In this document: positions 44,074 to 52,702 of the stretch, piece by piece | Numbering within the stretch: position 1 is the first letter of the stretch | Layout of the letters: every line of letters begins with the position of its first letter | NCBI RefSeq assembly: GCF_003697845.1 | Contig: NZ_RDQE01000010.1 | Location: forward strand, 1 to 64,000 | DNA from: Halobellus captivus | GTDB taxonomy: Archaea > Halobacteriota > Halobacteria > Halobacteriales > Haloferacaceae | Direction: 5' to 3' | DNA length: 64,000 nucleotides | The notes under the pieces: generated by a model | Told to the model about the DNA's origin: nothing | The model's database searches: none | What the model saw: the letters and a program-made list of their open reading frames with translations, nothing else | Translations under genes and position numbers: made by a program

Positions 44074-44701
44074 GGATCACGCGGCCCGCTTCTCGGAGAA
44101 GGCCGCGGAGTACGACGACTCGAAGAGCGACGAGTACCACGCCTGTGCGGACCTCGTCGTCGACTACGCCGACCCCGGCCCCGACGACGTGGTGGCGGAC
44201 CTCGGCGCGGGGACGGGGGCCATCGCGCTCGCGCTCGCGCCGGACGCGAAGTACGTCCTCGCCCGCGACATCAGCGAGGGGATGATGGAGGAGGCCCGTC
44301 GCAAGGCCTCGGAGGCCCGGATCACGAACGTCGAGTTCGCCTACGGCGAGTTCCGCGATCCCAACCTGAACGGCTCGGACCGGCCATCGGTCGACGTCGT
44401 CACCTCGAACTTCGCGCTCCACCACCTCGCCGACGACGAGAAACGCGAGGCGATCCGGGTCATGGCCGACACGGGCGCGCGCCGGATCGTCCTCGGCGAC
44501 GTGATGTTCTTCGAGGAGCCGGACCCCGACGAGCCGTTCTACAGCCCCGAGGTCGACGACCCGGCGACGGTCGGCACCCTCGTCGAGGCGTTCACGTCCG
44601 TGGGATTTGCAGTCGTCGCGGTCGAGCGCATCCACGACCAGGTCGGCGTGATCGTCGCCGAGCGCATCGGCTCCGGCGACGAGGTGTCCGGTGCCGAGTG
44701 A
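44057..44701 (+). CDS. SAM-dependent class I methyltransferase
   Basis: 214 residues from ATG 44057, overlapping rnp3 by 17 nt. Motif I V-A-D-L-G-A-G-T-G-A-I-A-L-A, motif II A-R-D-I-S, and a later V-T-S-N-F-A-L-H-H-L-A-D-D-E-K, the small-molecule (UbiE/COG2226-like) methyltransferase pattern. It has no RNA-binding extension. Embedded between the two RNase P subunit genes, which is seen in other haloarchaea and may mean a link to tRNA or simply shared expression. Substrate unknown. Confidence 0.88.
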   Translation: MKRSVEDHAARFSEKAAEYDDSKSDEYHACADLVVDYADPGPDDVVADLGAGTGAIALALAPDAKYVLARDISEGMMEEARRKASEARITNVEFAYGEFRDPNLNGSDRPSVDVVTSNFALHHLADDEKREAIRVMADTGARRIVLGDVMFFEEPDPDEPFYSPEVDDPATVGTLVEAFTSVGFAVVAVERIHDQVGVIVAERIGSGDEVSGAE

Positions 44702-44713
44702 GGGGGACGGACC

Positions 44714-45193
44714 GTGAAACACCTCCCGAAACACCTCCGGCCGCGATGGCGGTACCTCGCCGTGGGGATCGAGACGTGGCCGGACGCCGAGGTCGGTCGC
44801 CGGGCGTTCCAGCGCGCGCTCTGGTACGGCGCCGGCAACCTCCTCGGCGACGCGGGCAGCGCCGACGCCGGTCTGAAACTGCTCTCCTTCTCGTGTTCGG
44901 GTGGTTCGGGCGAGGCGGTGGTCCGGGTTCGTCGCGGCCACGTCGAGGAGGCGCGGGCCGCGGTCGCCTGCGTGAGCGAGGTCGGCGGCGATCCCGTCGG
45001 GATCCGCGTCCGGGGGATCTCCGGGACGGTGCGTGCCTGTGAGGAAAGATATATGCGTCGCGCGGCCGCCAGTTCGACACAGCGAGACGTCGCGTTCGGG
45101 GACGCCGAGCGGTCTGCCGTCGTGTGCGGTGACGCGTACGACGTGCGGACCGAGTCGGGGTACGTCGGCGCGGCGGCGTTCGACATCGAGTGA
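44714..45193 (+). CDS. rnp2: RNase P protein component 2 (Pop5 homologue)
   Basis: 159 residues from GTG 44714, 12 nt after the methyltransferase stop. Pop5 pattern: P-K-H-L-R-P-R-W-R-Y-L-A-V-G-I-E, A-L-W-Y-G-A-G-N-L-L-G-D, L-K-L-L-S-F and V-R-V-R-R-G-H-V-E-E-A-R-A-A-V, then G-I-S-G-T-V-R-A-C-E. It binds the catalytic domain of RNase P RNA with Rnp3. The C-terminal 45 residues after C-E-E-R-Y are an extension longer than most archaeal Pop5. psmA starts 4 nt downstream. Confidence 0.93.
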   Translation: MKHLPKHLRPRWRYLAVGIETWPDAEVGRRAFQRALWYGAGNLLGDAGSADAGLKLLSFSCSGGSGEAVVRVRRGHVEEARAAVACVSEVGGDPVGIRVRGISGTVRACEERYMRRAAASSTQRDVAFGDAERSAVVCGDAYDVRTESGYVGAAAFDIE

Positions 45194-45197
45194 TATC

Positions 45198-45971
45198 ATG
45201 CAGGGCCAATCCCAACAACAGGCGTACGACCGAGGAATCACCATCTTCTCCCCCGACGGCAGACTCTACCAGGTCGAGTACGCGCGGGAGGCGGTCAAAC
45301 GCGGCACGGCGAGCGTCGGCATCCGCGCCGAGGACGGGGTCGTCCTCGCGGCCGACAAGCGCGCTCGCTCCCCGCTCATGGAGCCGGCGAGCATCGAGAA
45401 GCTCCACAAGGCCGACGACCACGTCGGCGTCGCCAGCGCGGGCCACGTCGCCGACGCCCGCCAGCTCATCGACTTCGCGCGCCGGCAGGCGCAGGTAAAC
45501 CGGCTGCGCTACGGCGAGGCGATGGGGATCGAGACGCTGACGAAGACGATCACCGACCACATCCAGCAGTACACCCAGATCGGCGGCGCGCGCCCCTTCG
45601 GCGTCGCGCTCATCGTCGGCGGGATCGAGAACGGCGAGCCCCGCCTCTTCGAGACCGACCCCTCGGGGACGCCCTACGAGTGGCAGGCGCTCTCCATCGG
45701 ATCCGACCGGAGCGACCTCCGTGACTACCTCGAGGCCGAGTACGAGGAGGGTATTTCCACCGACGAGGCGGTCGGACTCGCGCTCGACACCCTCGCACGG
45801 ACCAACGACGACGGGCTCACGCCCGAGGGCGTCGGCGTCGCCACGATCACCGTCGACGACGAGCAGTACGCCGAGGTCTCCGCCGAGGAGCTCGAGGCGA
45901 CCCTCGCCGAGCGCGACCTCCTCGCGAGCGACGACGAGGACGACGAATCGGCGGACGCGGACGAGGAGTAA
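45198..45971 (+). CDS. psmA: Proteasome alpha subunit
   Basis: 257 residues from ATG 45198. Archaeal alpha subunit: gate region Y-D-R-G-I-T-I-F-S-P-D-G-R-L-Y-Q-V-E-Y-A-R-E-A-V-K-R-G within the first 40 residues, then G-V-V-L-A-A-D-K-R, K-L-H-K-A-D-D-H-V, and I-G-S-D-R-S-D-L-R-D-Y-L-E. It lacks the N-terminal Thr of beta subunits. It forms the outer rings of the 20S particle and docks PAN ATPases. The last ~20 residues are nearly all Asp/Glu/Ser, a haloarchaeal tail that can be modified. Co-transcribed with rnp3-methyltransferase-rnp2. Confidence 0.97.
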   Translation: MQGQSQQQAYDRGITIFSPDGRLYQVEYAREAVKRGTASVGIRAEDGVVLAADKRARSPLMEPASIEKLHKADDHVGVASAGHVADARQLIDFARRQAQVNRLRYGEAMGIETLTKTITDHIQQYTQIGGARPFGVALIVGGIENGEPRLFETDPSGTPYEWQALSIGSDRSDLRDYLEAEYEEGISTDEAVGLALDTLARTNDDGLTPEGVGVATITVDDEQYAEVSAEELEATLAERDLLASDDEDDESADADEE

Positions 45972-46051
45972 CGTCGGGCCGACGCGGACGGCGAGTGGTG
46001 CGGGTCGGACCCGGCCGAAACGACCATTCTTCGGGGTGTGAAAGGGGACGC

Positions 46052-46513
46052 ATGAGCGACGACGAGGCCGAACGAGACCGTGGTGGATCGGGGCTTCCGA
46101 CCGGATACGAACTGCGGGAGACGACGCCGTCGGTCGACGATTTCCTCCGGCTCCGTCGGGAGGCAGACATGAGCGATCGCTCGCGCGAGGCGATCGAGCG
46201 GGGCCTTCCGAACACGACCTACGGCGTTCACGCCGTCGAGACCGGGAGCGGAGCGGCGGTCGGGATGGCACGGATCGTCGGCGACGGCGGCTCGGTCTTC
46301 CACGTCTCGGACATGGCCGTCGCGGAACCGCATCAGGGGCGAGGGATCGGGACGGCGATGATGGACGCGCTCGTCGCCTGGCTCCGTGGGAACGCGCCCG
46401 ACGGGACGTACGTCGACCTCCTCGCGGACGTCGACGGCTTCTACGAGCGCTGGGGGTTCGAGCCGACCGCGCCCGCGTCCAGGGCGATGGAGGTTCGCAC
46501 CGAGGAGCTGTGA
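46052..46513 (+). CDS. GNAT family N-acetyltransferase
   Basis: 153 residues from ATG 46052. GNAT core with acetyl-CoA loop H-V-S-D-M-A-V-A-E-P-H-Q-G-R-G-I-G-T-A-M-M-D (Q/R-x-x-G-x-G/A) at about 92-112 and the last strand G-F-Y-E-R-W-G-F-E-P. Resembles small-molecule acetyltransferases of the YjaB/Rv type. It has its own gap of 80 nt after psmA. Substrate unknown. Confidence 0.88.
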   Translation: MSDDEAERDRGGSGLPTGYELRETTPSVDDFLRLRREADMSDRSREAIERGLPNTTYGVHAVETGSGAAVGMARIVGDGGSVFHVSDMAVAEPHQGRGIGTAMMDALVAWLRGNAPDGTYVDLLADVDGFYERWGFEPTAPASRAMEVRTEEL

Positions 46514-46620
46514 CCGACGTCCGACCCGAGGAGCGGTGACGAGGGTTCGAACCGGAACCCCGTGAGACCGTCCGCGCTCGGGTCGGGAGAGTTATGCCGG
46601 CGGGGGCCGACCGACGACGC

Positions 46621-47460
46621 GTGCAGAAGACGGTACTCATCACCGGGTGTTCCTCGGGCATCGGTCGCGCGACGGCACACGCGTTCAACGACGAAGGGTG
46701 GACCGTGTACGCCACCGCACGGAACCCCGCGGACGTCGAGACGCTCGGCGAGGCGGGTTGCGAGCTGGCGACGCTCGACGTCACCGACGAGGACGACGTC
46801 GAGCGCGTCGTCGACCGGATCCTCGACGAGGAGGGCGCGCTCGACGCCCTGGTCAACAACGCCGGATACGGCCAGTTCGGGCCGATGGAGGACGTCACGA
46901 CCGACACGGTCCACGAGCAGTTCGACGTCAACGTGTACGGCCCCCACCGTCTGACACGGGCCGTGTTGCCGGCGATGCGCCGCGAGCGCGACGGGACGAT
47001 AGTCAACGTCTCCTCGGTCGCGGGACGGGTGTCCTTTCCCGGCGGCGGCGTCTACGCCGGCTCGAAGTTCGCGCTCGAGGCGATGTCCGACGCCCTCCGC
47101 AACGAGGTCCGCGAGTTCGGCGTCGACGTCGTCCTGGTCGAGCCCGGTCCGGTCCGGACGGGCTTCTCCGACCGCGTCGCGCGCGAGGCCGACCCCGAGG
47201 AGGCCGACGGGATCGAGCGATCGGGCGCGTACGACGACTTCTACGCGCTGTTCGAGGACGCGAAGCTGGTCGGCGGGGACGGCCCGGGCGCGGTCGAGCC
47301 GGAACTCGTCGCCGCGGAGATATTCGACGCCGCGAGCGCGACGAGACCCCCTGCCCGGGTCCAGCCCGGAACGCCGGCGCGCGTCGGCGTGCTCGCCCGC
47401 TTCCTCCCCGACGCGCTTCGTGACAAGGGGTTCGAGCTGCTCCGGAAGTTCACGTCGTAG
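46621..47460 (+). CDS. Short-chain dehydrogenase/reductase
   Basis: 279 residues from GTG 46621, which puts the Rossmann strand K-T-V-L-I-T-G-C-S-S-G-I-G-R-A (T-G-x-x-x-G-x-G) at residue 3; an in-frame ATG at 46594 would add nine basic residues. N-N-A-G, catalytic Ser in I-V-N-V-S-S-V-A-G-R, Y-A-G-S-K (Y-x-x-x-K). Classical SDR of the 17beta-HSD-like group, with a C-terminal extension containing P-A-R-V. Likely NADP-preferring from R-N after the second strand (A-T-A-R-N-P). Substrate unknown. Confidence 0.9.
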   Translation: MQKTVLITGCSSGIGRATAHAFNDEGWTVYATARNPADVETLGEAGCELATLDVTDEDDVERVVDRILDEEGALDALVNNAGYGQFGPMEDVTTDTVHEQFDVNVYGPHRLTRAVLPAMRRERDGTIVNVSSVAGRVSFPGGGVYAGSKFALEAMSDALRNEVREFGVDVVLVEPGPVRTGFSDRVAREADPEEADGIERSGAYDDFYALFEDAKLVGGDGPGAVEPELVAAEIFDAASATRPPARVQPGTPARVGVLARFLPDALRDKGFELLRKFTS

Positions 47461-47517
47461 GTGCGGACCGGGGACCGACGGTTCCCCTCCGGTCCGAACG
47501 AGCCGGCATCGTCTCTG

Positions 47518-48033
47518 TCATCCGTCGAAATCGACCGCGAACCGGTTCTCCCCCTCGCGCCACTCCCAGCCGGGGAGCCGCGTCTGGAAGCCCGCGGCGA
47601 GTGCGGCGTCGAGGTCGTCCGCGCCCGCGGTCCCGGCACCCGCCTCGTCCGGGTCGGCGGTCGCGTCGCGGTCGACGTGGACGTCCGCGAAGTGGAACGT
47701 CGCCTGGGCGAGAAGCGAGAGCGGCTGACCGCCGGCGATCGTCGCCGCGAGCTCCCGGCCGAGGACCTCGTCGACGACGAAGCCGGGGTAGTCGTCGGCG
47801 ACGTCGAGGTCGCGAAGGACGGCCGCGTAGCCGGCCACGTTGACGCCGACCTCCCCGTCCGCGAAGACGGCGTCGACCTCGCGTCGGTAGGTCCCCTCGT
47901 CGACGCCGTCGACCTCGGTGCCGAACAGCTCCCCCAGCCGGTCGCGGGTGTCGTTGAGGATCGGGACGACGACGGGGGCACGTTCGCGGATGCGGGCGTG
48001 CTCGTCGCGGACGGTCTCGGGGGTGACGCGCAT
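47518..48033 (-). CDS. Conserved hypothetical soluble protein
   Basis: 171 residues from ATG 48031-48033, with a TATA-like TTATAAAA on its strand about 45 nt upstream. Acidic throughout. Helical N-terminal half (T-P-E-T-V-R-D-E-H-A-R-I-R-E-R-A-P-V-V-V-P-I-L-N-D), then V-N-V-A-G-Y-A-A-V-L-R-D-L and a Gly/Asp-rich C-terminal linker ending in P-G-W-E-W. No signal peptide, no membrane helix, no motif I can name. Divergent from aCPSF1, 222-nt gap. Confidence 0.7.
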   Translation of the reverse strand: MRVTPETVRDEHARIRERAPVVVPILNDTRDRLGELFGTEVDGVDEGTYRREVDAVFADGEVGVNVAGYAAVLRDLDVADDYPGFVVDEVLGRELAATIAGGQPLSLLAQATFHFADVHVDRDATADPDEAGAGTAGADDLDAALAAGFQTRLPGWEWREGENRFAVDFDG

Positions 48034-48255
48034 GGGCGGACCACGGCGGCAAACGGTATCGGTTTTGCGAAGTCTTTTATAACGAAGGGGGTCTACTTCG
48101 AGACAAGCGGGTTTTCGCTGGCTGTTCCCGCAACGGTACATACGGACAGTACTTCCACTATGCCTACCCCGTCACGGTCGAGCACTCGGCGACACGTCGC
48201 GTATCGGTGCCCGTCCGTCCCGACGGCGGCGGCGATCTACGGCCCGCGGTGAGCT

Positions 48256-50181
48256 ATGAGCCAAGTCGATAAGCAACTCGAGAACCTGAAGTCGACGATA
48301 GAACAGGAGGTCCCGAACGACGTGAGCGTCACGGACGTCAAATACGAGGGACCGGAGCTAGTCGTGTACACCCGAGACCCCAAGCGGTTCGCGGGCGACG
48401 GAGACCTGATCCGGCGACTCGCCTCGAAGCTCCGAAAGCGTATCACGGTCCGTCCGGACCCGTCGGTGTTGTCCCCCCCGGAACGGGCCGAAGGGGAGAT
48501 CAGAGACGTCATTCCCGAGGACGCGGGAGTGACGTCCCTCGACTTCCACGAGGACACCGGAGAGGTGATGATCGAGGCCGAGAAACCCGGGATGGTGATC
48601 GGCCGGCGGGGCTCCACGCTCCGGGAGATCACCCAGGAGATCGGCTGGACCCCCGAGGTCGTCCGGACGCCGCCGATCGAGTCCTCGACCGTCTCGAACG
48701 TCCGGAACTTCCTGAAGAACGAACGCGAGGAGCGTCGAGACATCCTCGAACGCGTCGGTCGGCAGATCCACCGCGAGGAGATGGCGGACGACGAGTGGGT
48801 CCGGATCACGACGCTCGGCTGCTGTCGCGAGGTCGGCCGCGCCGCGTTCGTGCTCTCGACGCCCGAGACCCGGATCCTGATAGACTGTGGGGACAAACCC
48901 GGCGCGGAAGGCGAGGTCCCCTACCTCCAGGTTCCGGAGGCGCTCGGCGCGGGCGCGGCGACGATCGACGCGGTCGTGTTGACCCACGCCCACCTCGACC
49001 ACTCCGCGCTCCTGCCGCTCCTCTTCAAGTACGGCTACGACGGTCCGGTGTACACCACCGAACCGACCCGGGACCTGATGGGGCTGCTCCAGCTCGATTA
49101 CCTCGACGTGGCGGCCAAGGAGGGGCGGACCCCGCCGTACGAGTCCGCACAGGTCCGCGAGACGATCAAGCACACGATCCCGCTGGAGTTCGGCGACGTG
49201 ACGGACATCGCGCCCGACGTCAAGCTCACCTTCCACAACGCGGGTCACATCCTCGGCAGCGCGGTGACGCACTTCCACATCGGCGACGGCCTCTACAACG
49301 TCGCCTTCTCCGGGGACATCCACTACGAGGACACCCGCCTGTTCAACGGTGCGGTCAACGACTTCCCCCGGGTCGAGACGCTCGTGCTGGAGTCGACCTA
49401 CGGCGGCCGAAACGACTACCAGACCGACCAGGCGGACTCCGAGGAGGCGCTCAAACGCGTCATCAACGAGACGTACGAGGAGGGCGGCAAGGTCGTCATC
49501 CCGGCGTTCGCGGTCGGCCGTTCCCAGGAGATCATGCTCGTCCTGGAGGAGGCGATGCGCGAGGGGGACATCCCCTCGATGCCGGTCCACCTCGACGGGA
49601 TGATCTGGGAGGCGACCGCCATCCACACCACCTACCCCGAGTACCTCCGCGACGACCTCCGGAACCGGATCTTCCACGAGGACGAGAACCCGTTCCTCGC
49701 CGAGGAGTTCAACCACATCGACGGCGGCGAGGACGAGCGCCAGGACGTCGCCGACGGCGAGGAGTGTATCATCCTCTCGACGTCGGGGATGATCGAGGGC
49801 GGACCGATCATGTCGTGGCTCCGTCACATCGGCCCCGAACCGGACTCGAACCTCGTGTTCGTCGGCTACCAGGCACAGGGGACGCTGGGCCGTCGGATCC
49901 AGAACGGCTGGGACGAGATCCCCGTCTCCGACTGGGGCAACGGCGGCCGCGGCGACACCCTCTCCCTCGAGATGGGCGTCGAGACCGTCGACGGCTTCTC
50001 GGGACACGCCGACCGGCAGGGGTTGGAGAACTTCGTGAAGACGATGAACCCCCGCCCCGAGAAGGTGCTCTGCGTCCACGGCGACGAACGCTCCGTCCAG
50101 GACCTCTCGTCGGCGCTGTATCACGACTACAACATGCGGACGTTCGCGCCGAAGAACCTGGAGACGTTCCGGTTCAAGTAG
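48256..50181 (+). CDS. aCPSF1: aCPSF1 / FttA beta-CASP transcription-termination ribonuclease
   Basis: 641 residues. Two N-terminal KH domains (1-~160) with G-M-V-I-G-R-R-G-S-T-L-R-E-I. Then a metallo-beta-lactamase domain with V-L-T-H-A-H-L-D-H-S (H244, H246, D248, H249) and a beta-CASP domain with E-S-T-Y-G, P-A-F-A-V-G-R-S-Q-E, S-T-S-G-M-I-E-G-G and the C-terminal S-G-H-A-D-R and C-V-H-G-D-E. It cleaves pre-mRNA 3' ends and terminates RNA polymerase in archaea. Essential in species tested. Start ATG follows a GTGAGCT context. Confidence 0.96.
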   Translation: MSQVDKQLENLKSTIEQEVPNDVSVTDVKYEGPELVVYTRDPKRFAGDGDLIRRLASKLRKRITVRPDPSVLSPPERAEGEIRDVIPEDAGVTSLDFHEDTGEVMIEAEKPGMVIGRRGSTLREITQEIGWTPEVVRTPPIESSTVSNVRNFLKNEREERRDILERVGRQIHREEMADDEWVRITTLGCCREVGRAAFVLSTPETRILIDCGDKPGAEGEVPYLQVPEALGAGAATIDAVVLTHAHLDHSALLPLLFKYGYDGPVYTTEPTRDLMGLLQLDYLDVAAKEGRTPPYESAQVRETIKHTIPLEFGDVTDIAPDVKLTFHNAGHILGSAVTHFHIGDGLYNVAFSGDIHYEDTRLFNGAVNDFPRVETLVLESTYGGRNDYQTDQADSEEALKRVINETYEEGGKVVIPAFAVGRSQEIMLVLEEAMREGDIPSMPVHLDGMIWEATAIHTTYPEYLRDDLRNRIFHEDENPFLAEEFNHIDGGEDERQDVADGEECIILSTSGMIEGGPIMSWLRHIGPEPDSNLVFVGYQAQGTLGRRIQNGWDEIPVSDWGNGGRGDTLSLEMGVETVDGFSGHADRQGLENFVKTMNPRPEKVLCVHGDERSVQDLSSALYHDYNMRTFAPKNLETFRFK

Positions 50182-50252
50182 GCGTCCGGACGTTCGACGA
50201 TCCGAACCGGACCGTCGCGGCCGATGTTTCGAGCCCCACCCCGGCTGATCCT

Positions 50253-50258
50253 TTAAGC
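50253..50258 (+). promoter_or_regulatory. TATA-like box of mgsA
   Basis: The core element TTTAAG, within CCTTTAAGC, is centred about 26 nt before the mgsA ATG, again predicting a leaderless transcript. Confidence 0.45.
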
Positions 50259-50280
50259 CCCGCCGCGGCGATGCCGATCC

Positions 50281-50706
50281 ATGCGCATCGCGCTCATCGC
50301 TCACGACGAACTGAAAGACGAGATGGTGGCGTTCGCGGAGGCCCATGCGGACGCCCTCGGCGAGTGCGAGCTGGTGACGACCGGAACGACGGGGAAACGC
50401 ATCTCCGAGGAGACCGGACTGGCGGTGAACCGACAGGCCTCGGGGCCGCTCGGCGGCGACCTCCAGATCGGTGCGATGGTCGCGAACGGCGGGATAGACG
50501 GACTGGTCTTCCTCCGTGACCCCCTCACCGCACAGCCGCACGAGCCCGACATCTCCGCGCTGTTGCGCGTCTGTGACGTGAAGGACGTCCCGGTGGCCAC
50601 CAACCTCGCGTCGGCGGAGCTGCTCGTTCGAGGCCTGCTCGGCACGGAGGGGCCGATCGCCGATGAACTCCTCGACGAGCGGTCGCCGCTCCGCGACGAC
50701 GACTGA
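50281..50706 (+). CDS. mgsA: Methylglyoxal synthase
   Basis: 141 residues. Family signatures: [13 protein letters not shown] (start), T-T-G-T-T-G-K-R-I (phosphate loop), [14 protein letters not shown] and [15 protein letters not shown] with the catalytic Asp/His. It converts dihydroxyacetone phosphate to methylglyoxal plus phosphate, a bypass releasing phosphate when glycolytic intermediates pile up. Followed after 59 nt by the secreted hypothetical gene, possibly co-transcribed. Confidence 0.95.
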   Translation: MRIALIAHDELKDEMVAFAEAHADALGECELVTTGTTGKRISEETGLAVNRQASGPLGGDLQIGAMVANGGIDGLVFLRDPLTAQPHEPDISALLRVCDVKDVPVATNLASAELLVRGLLGTEGPIADELLDERSPLRDDD

Positions 50707-50765
50707 TCTCAGCGTCGATAATCGGCTCGACGGGGTTTATGTCCGGGTCGTCGTAGGCCGACCCG

Positions 50766-51305
50766 ATGGGGAGAGAAACGGGACTGAGGCGGACGGACGA
50801 GGGGTCGACGAGTGCGACCACGATAGGTCGATCCCTCGGATCCGTCTGTCTCTGTCTCGGTCTTCTCGTCACGGCCGCGATCGTTCCCGGCGTCGCGGTC
50901 GGAGCCCCGGCGGAGCCGCACGAGGGCGCGGGGGCCACGGACCGCGAGGTCGGACCGCTGACCGAGTGTTTCGCCGGCGAGGGATACCCGCTGGCGATCG
51001 GCGACCCGCCGGCGACGATCGACGCGCTGGTCCACGTCTCGGTGCTCACCGATCCCGCCGCCGGCGACGAGTTCGGCGTCGAACTCGCGGGGACGCTCGA
51101 CGGCGAGGCGATCGTCACGCTCGCGGCGGGCGTCCGGTTGGACGCGCCCGGGCTCGTCGCCACCGGGATCGACCCTTTCGCGGCGTTCGACCTGTTGTAC
51201 GCCTACGAGCTCCGGCTCCCGATGTTCGACGGCACGATCGGCGAGACGACCTACGAGGAGGACCGGCCGCCGGTCGGGTCGGCCGCCGGTGCGGTTCCCT
51301 GCTGA
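50766..51305 (+). CDS. Secreted hypothetical protein
   Basis: 179 residues with an N-terminal signal (helix S-L-G-S-V-C-L-C-L-G-L-L-V-T-A-A-I-V-P-G-V-A-V-G, cleavage likely after A-P-A or V-G-A). The mature domain is acidic and beta-rich (P-L-A-I-G-D-P-P-A-T-I-D-A-L-V-H-V-S, G-V-E-L-A-G-T). Cysteines remain only in C-F-A-G and at the very C-terminus (V-P-C), so one disulphide is possible. Family not recognised. Conserved-looking codon use supports a real gene. Confidence 0.7.
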   Translation: MGRETGLRRTDEGSTSATTIGRSLGSVCLCLGLLVTAAIVPGVAVGAPAEPHEGAGATDREVGPLTECFAGEGYPLAIGDPPATIDALVHVSVLTDPAAGDEFGVELAGTLDGEAIVTLAAGVRLDAPGLVATGIDPFAAFDLLYAYELRLPMFDGTIGETTYEEDRPPVGSAAGAVPC

Positions 51306-51374
51306 CGACTGGCGGCTCGACCCCGAGCCGTCGGTGACCTTATCCCCGTGGCTCCGGGAACGTGCGGACGAAGC

Positions 51375-51674
51375 ATGTCCGATGGAGAGCTGGAGGACTT
51401 CACGATCCTGCGCGAGTTGGACGAACCGATCTCCGAGGACGAACTGGACGCCGCGGGCGAGCAGTCGGGGGAGGTCCTCGAACGGCTCCGCGAGGAGGGC
51501 GTCGGCATCGAGTGGGTCGACTCCGAGGTCATGACCGACGAGGACGGCGACGTGACCGGAACGTTCTGTCACTATCGCGCCGAGGACGAGGAGGCGATCC
51601 GTGAACACGCCGAACGGGCCGGACTCCCGGCGACGCGTATCGACCGACGCGGGGACCCGCTCGAGGGCGAGTGA
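51375..51674 (+). CDS. DUF4242 small alpha-beta protein
   Basis: 99 residues from ATG 51375, with CCTTATCC about 32 nt upstream. Ferredoxin-like DUF4242 pattern: T-I-L-R-E-L-D-E-P-I-S-E-D-E-L-D-A-A, V-G-I-E-W-V-D-S-E-V, T-G-T-F-C-H-Y-R-A-E-D-E-E-A-I-R-E-H-A-E-R-A-G-L-P. Some bacterial members bind nickel; the cluster of acidic residues and His fits metal binding but is not proof. Convergent with the next gene. Confidence 0.85.
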   Translation: MSDGELEDFTILRELDEPISEDELDAAGEQSGEVLERLREEGVGIEWVDSEVMTDEDGDVTGTFCHYRAEDEEAIREHAERAGLPATRIDRRGDPLEGE

Positions 51675-51728
51675 GGACCCGACGGTCGCCTCGGCCTCCC
51701 GACCGCGACCGGCGGTTCCGCTCGGCCG

Positions 51729-52241
51729 TCACTCGGGACGTACCGCGCGAACGAGCGAGAGCAGCTCCCGTCGCGCGTCGTTCGCCCCGCCGTCGAGCCG
51801 GTACGCGCCGCCCGCGAGCAGGTACTGATCGGCCTCCCACACCGCGAGCATCGCCTCGACCGGGACCTCCTCGCCGTCGAGCGTACACCGACCACGAAAG
51901 GTGGCGAGCGTCGCCTCGGTGGCGTCGGGGTCGTCGACCGCGATCGTCCGCTCGCCGCGGGGCTCGATCCCGCCGATGTCGCGCTCCGCGAGCCGGTCGC
52001 GAAACCCCGAACGCGCCCGATTCTCGACGAGGCGGGCGAGCGCCGCGTTCGGCGGCGTTTCGGGCCGTATCCGGAGCCGGCTCGCGAAGAAGAAGGGGCG
52101 AGGATCCGGGCGGTCGGCCCGCTCGTATCGGGCCGTGCTCGCGGTCACCGAGACGGGGCCGGCGGCGAACGGGCGGTCGACCGTGTCGTCGACGTGCCGC
52201 CAGCCGTCGAGACGCTCGGCGGGGACGACCGGGGGATCCAT
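51729..52241 (-). CDS. Conserved haloarchaeal hypothetical protein
   Basis: 170 residues from ATG 52239-52241. Begins M-D-P-P-V-V-P-A-E-R-L-D-G-W-R and has F-F-F-A-S-R-L-R-I-R-P-E-T, R-C-T-L-D-G-E-E-V-P-V-E-A-M-L-A-V-W and Y-L-L-A-G-G-A-Y-R as apparent beta strands. The layout (long-chain residues, V-W-E-A-D, A-G-G-A-Y) recalls the DUF6517-like lipoprotein at 18521, but without signal or lipobox. Soluble. Ends close to the convergent DUF4242 gene. Confidence 0.7.
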   Translation of the reverse strand: MDPPVVPAERLDGWRHVDDTVDRPFAAGPVSVTASTARYERADRPDPRPFFFASRLRIRPETPPNAALARLVENRARSGFRDRLAERDIGGIEPRGERTIAVDDPDATEATLATFRGRCTLDGEEVPVEAMLAVWEADQYLLAGGAYRLDGGANDARRELLSLVRAVRPE

Positions 52242-52293
52242 GCCGGTCCCTTCGACCGGAACGCAAGTAAACGACGGGGGTGGCTCGGGCCGG

Positions 52294-52617
52294 TCAGTGG
52301 TCGTCCTCGCGCCACTTGTGTTCACACTCGGTACAGACGAAGAAGCGCGTCTCGGACTCGTCCGCGGAGCGGATCTGTTGCATGTACCAGTACGCGCGGC
52401 CGTTTCCACACTCCGGACAGTGGGCGTTCGTCTCCGGGAGCCCCTTGTCCTCGGCGTCGCTGACGTCGACGATCTCCGACTCCACCTGGGACTGGGTCGT
52501 CCAGGCGTCCTCCTCGTCCTCGTCACGGCCGACCTCGTAGCCGCAGGCGTCACAGACCCAGTGGTCCTCTCCCTCGCCCGACTTCATCATCGAGCCGCAC
52601 TCGTCGCAGAACTTCAT
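52294..52617 (-). CDS. tfs: Transcription factor S (TFIIS/RPB9-like)
   Basis: 107 residues. N-terminal zinc ribbon M-K-F-C-D-E-C-G-S-M-M...W-V-C-D-A-C-G-Y and a C-terminal ribbon H-C-P-E-C-G-N...F-F-V-C-T-E-C with the R-S-A-D-E-S-E-T loop. Its adjacent Asp-Glu enters the RNA polymerase active site to trigger RNA cleavage. So it should be a cleavage-active TFS. An acidic linker joins the ribbons. Alone in its transcription unit by spacing. Confidence 0.95.
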   Translation of the reverse strand: MKFCDECGSMMKSGEGEDHWVCDACGYEVGRDEDEEDAWTTQSQVESEIVDVSDAEDKGLPETNAHCPECGNGRAYWYMQQIRSADESETRFFVCTECEHKWREDDH

Positions 52618-52702
52618 GCACGAACCAACGAGGGGTCACACATAAGCGGCGGGATCCCGCGCCGGAGACCGCTCGATCTGACGGGACGGCGGCCGTCGGA
52701 TC

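Noticed and set aside
46540-46570. tRNA-like T-loop (GGTTCGAAC)
   Set aside because: The surrounding sequence does not fold into a cloverleaf; no acceptor stem can be paired.
48100-48272. Plus-strand frame with protein-like composition (Y-G-Q-Y-F-H-Y ... S-Y-E-P-S-R) before aCPSF1
   Set aside because: No ATG, GTG or TTG start in frame. It could be an old gene remnant but cannot be supported.
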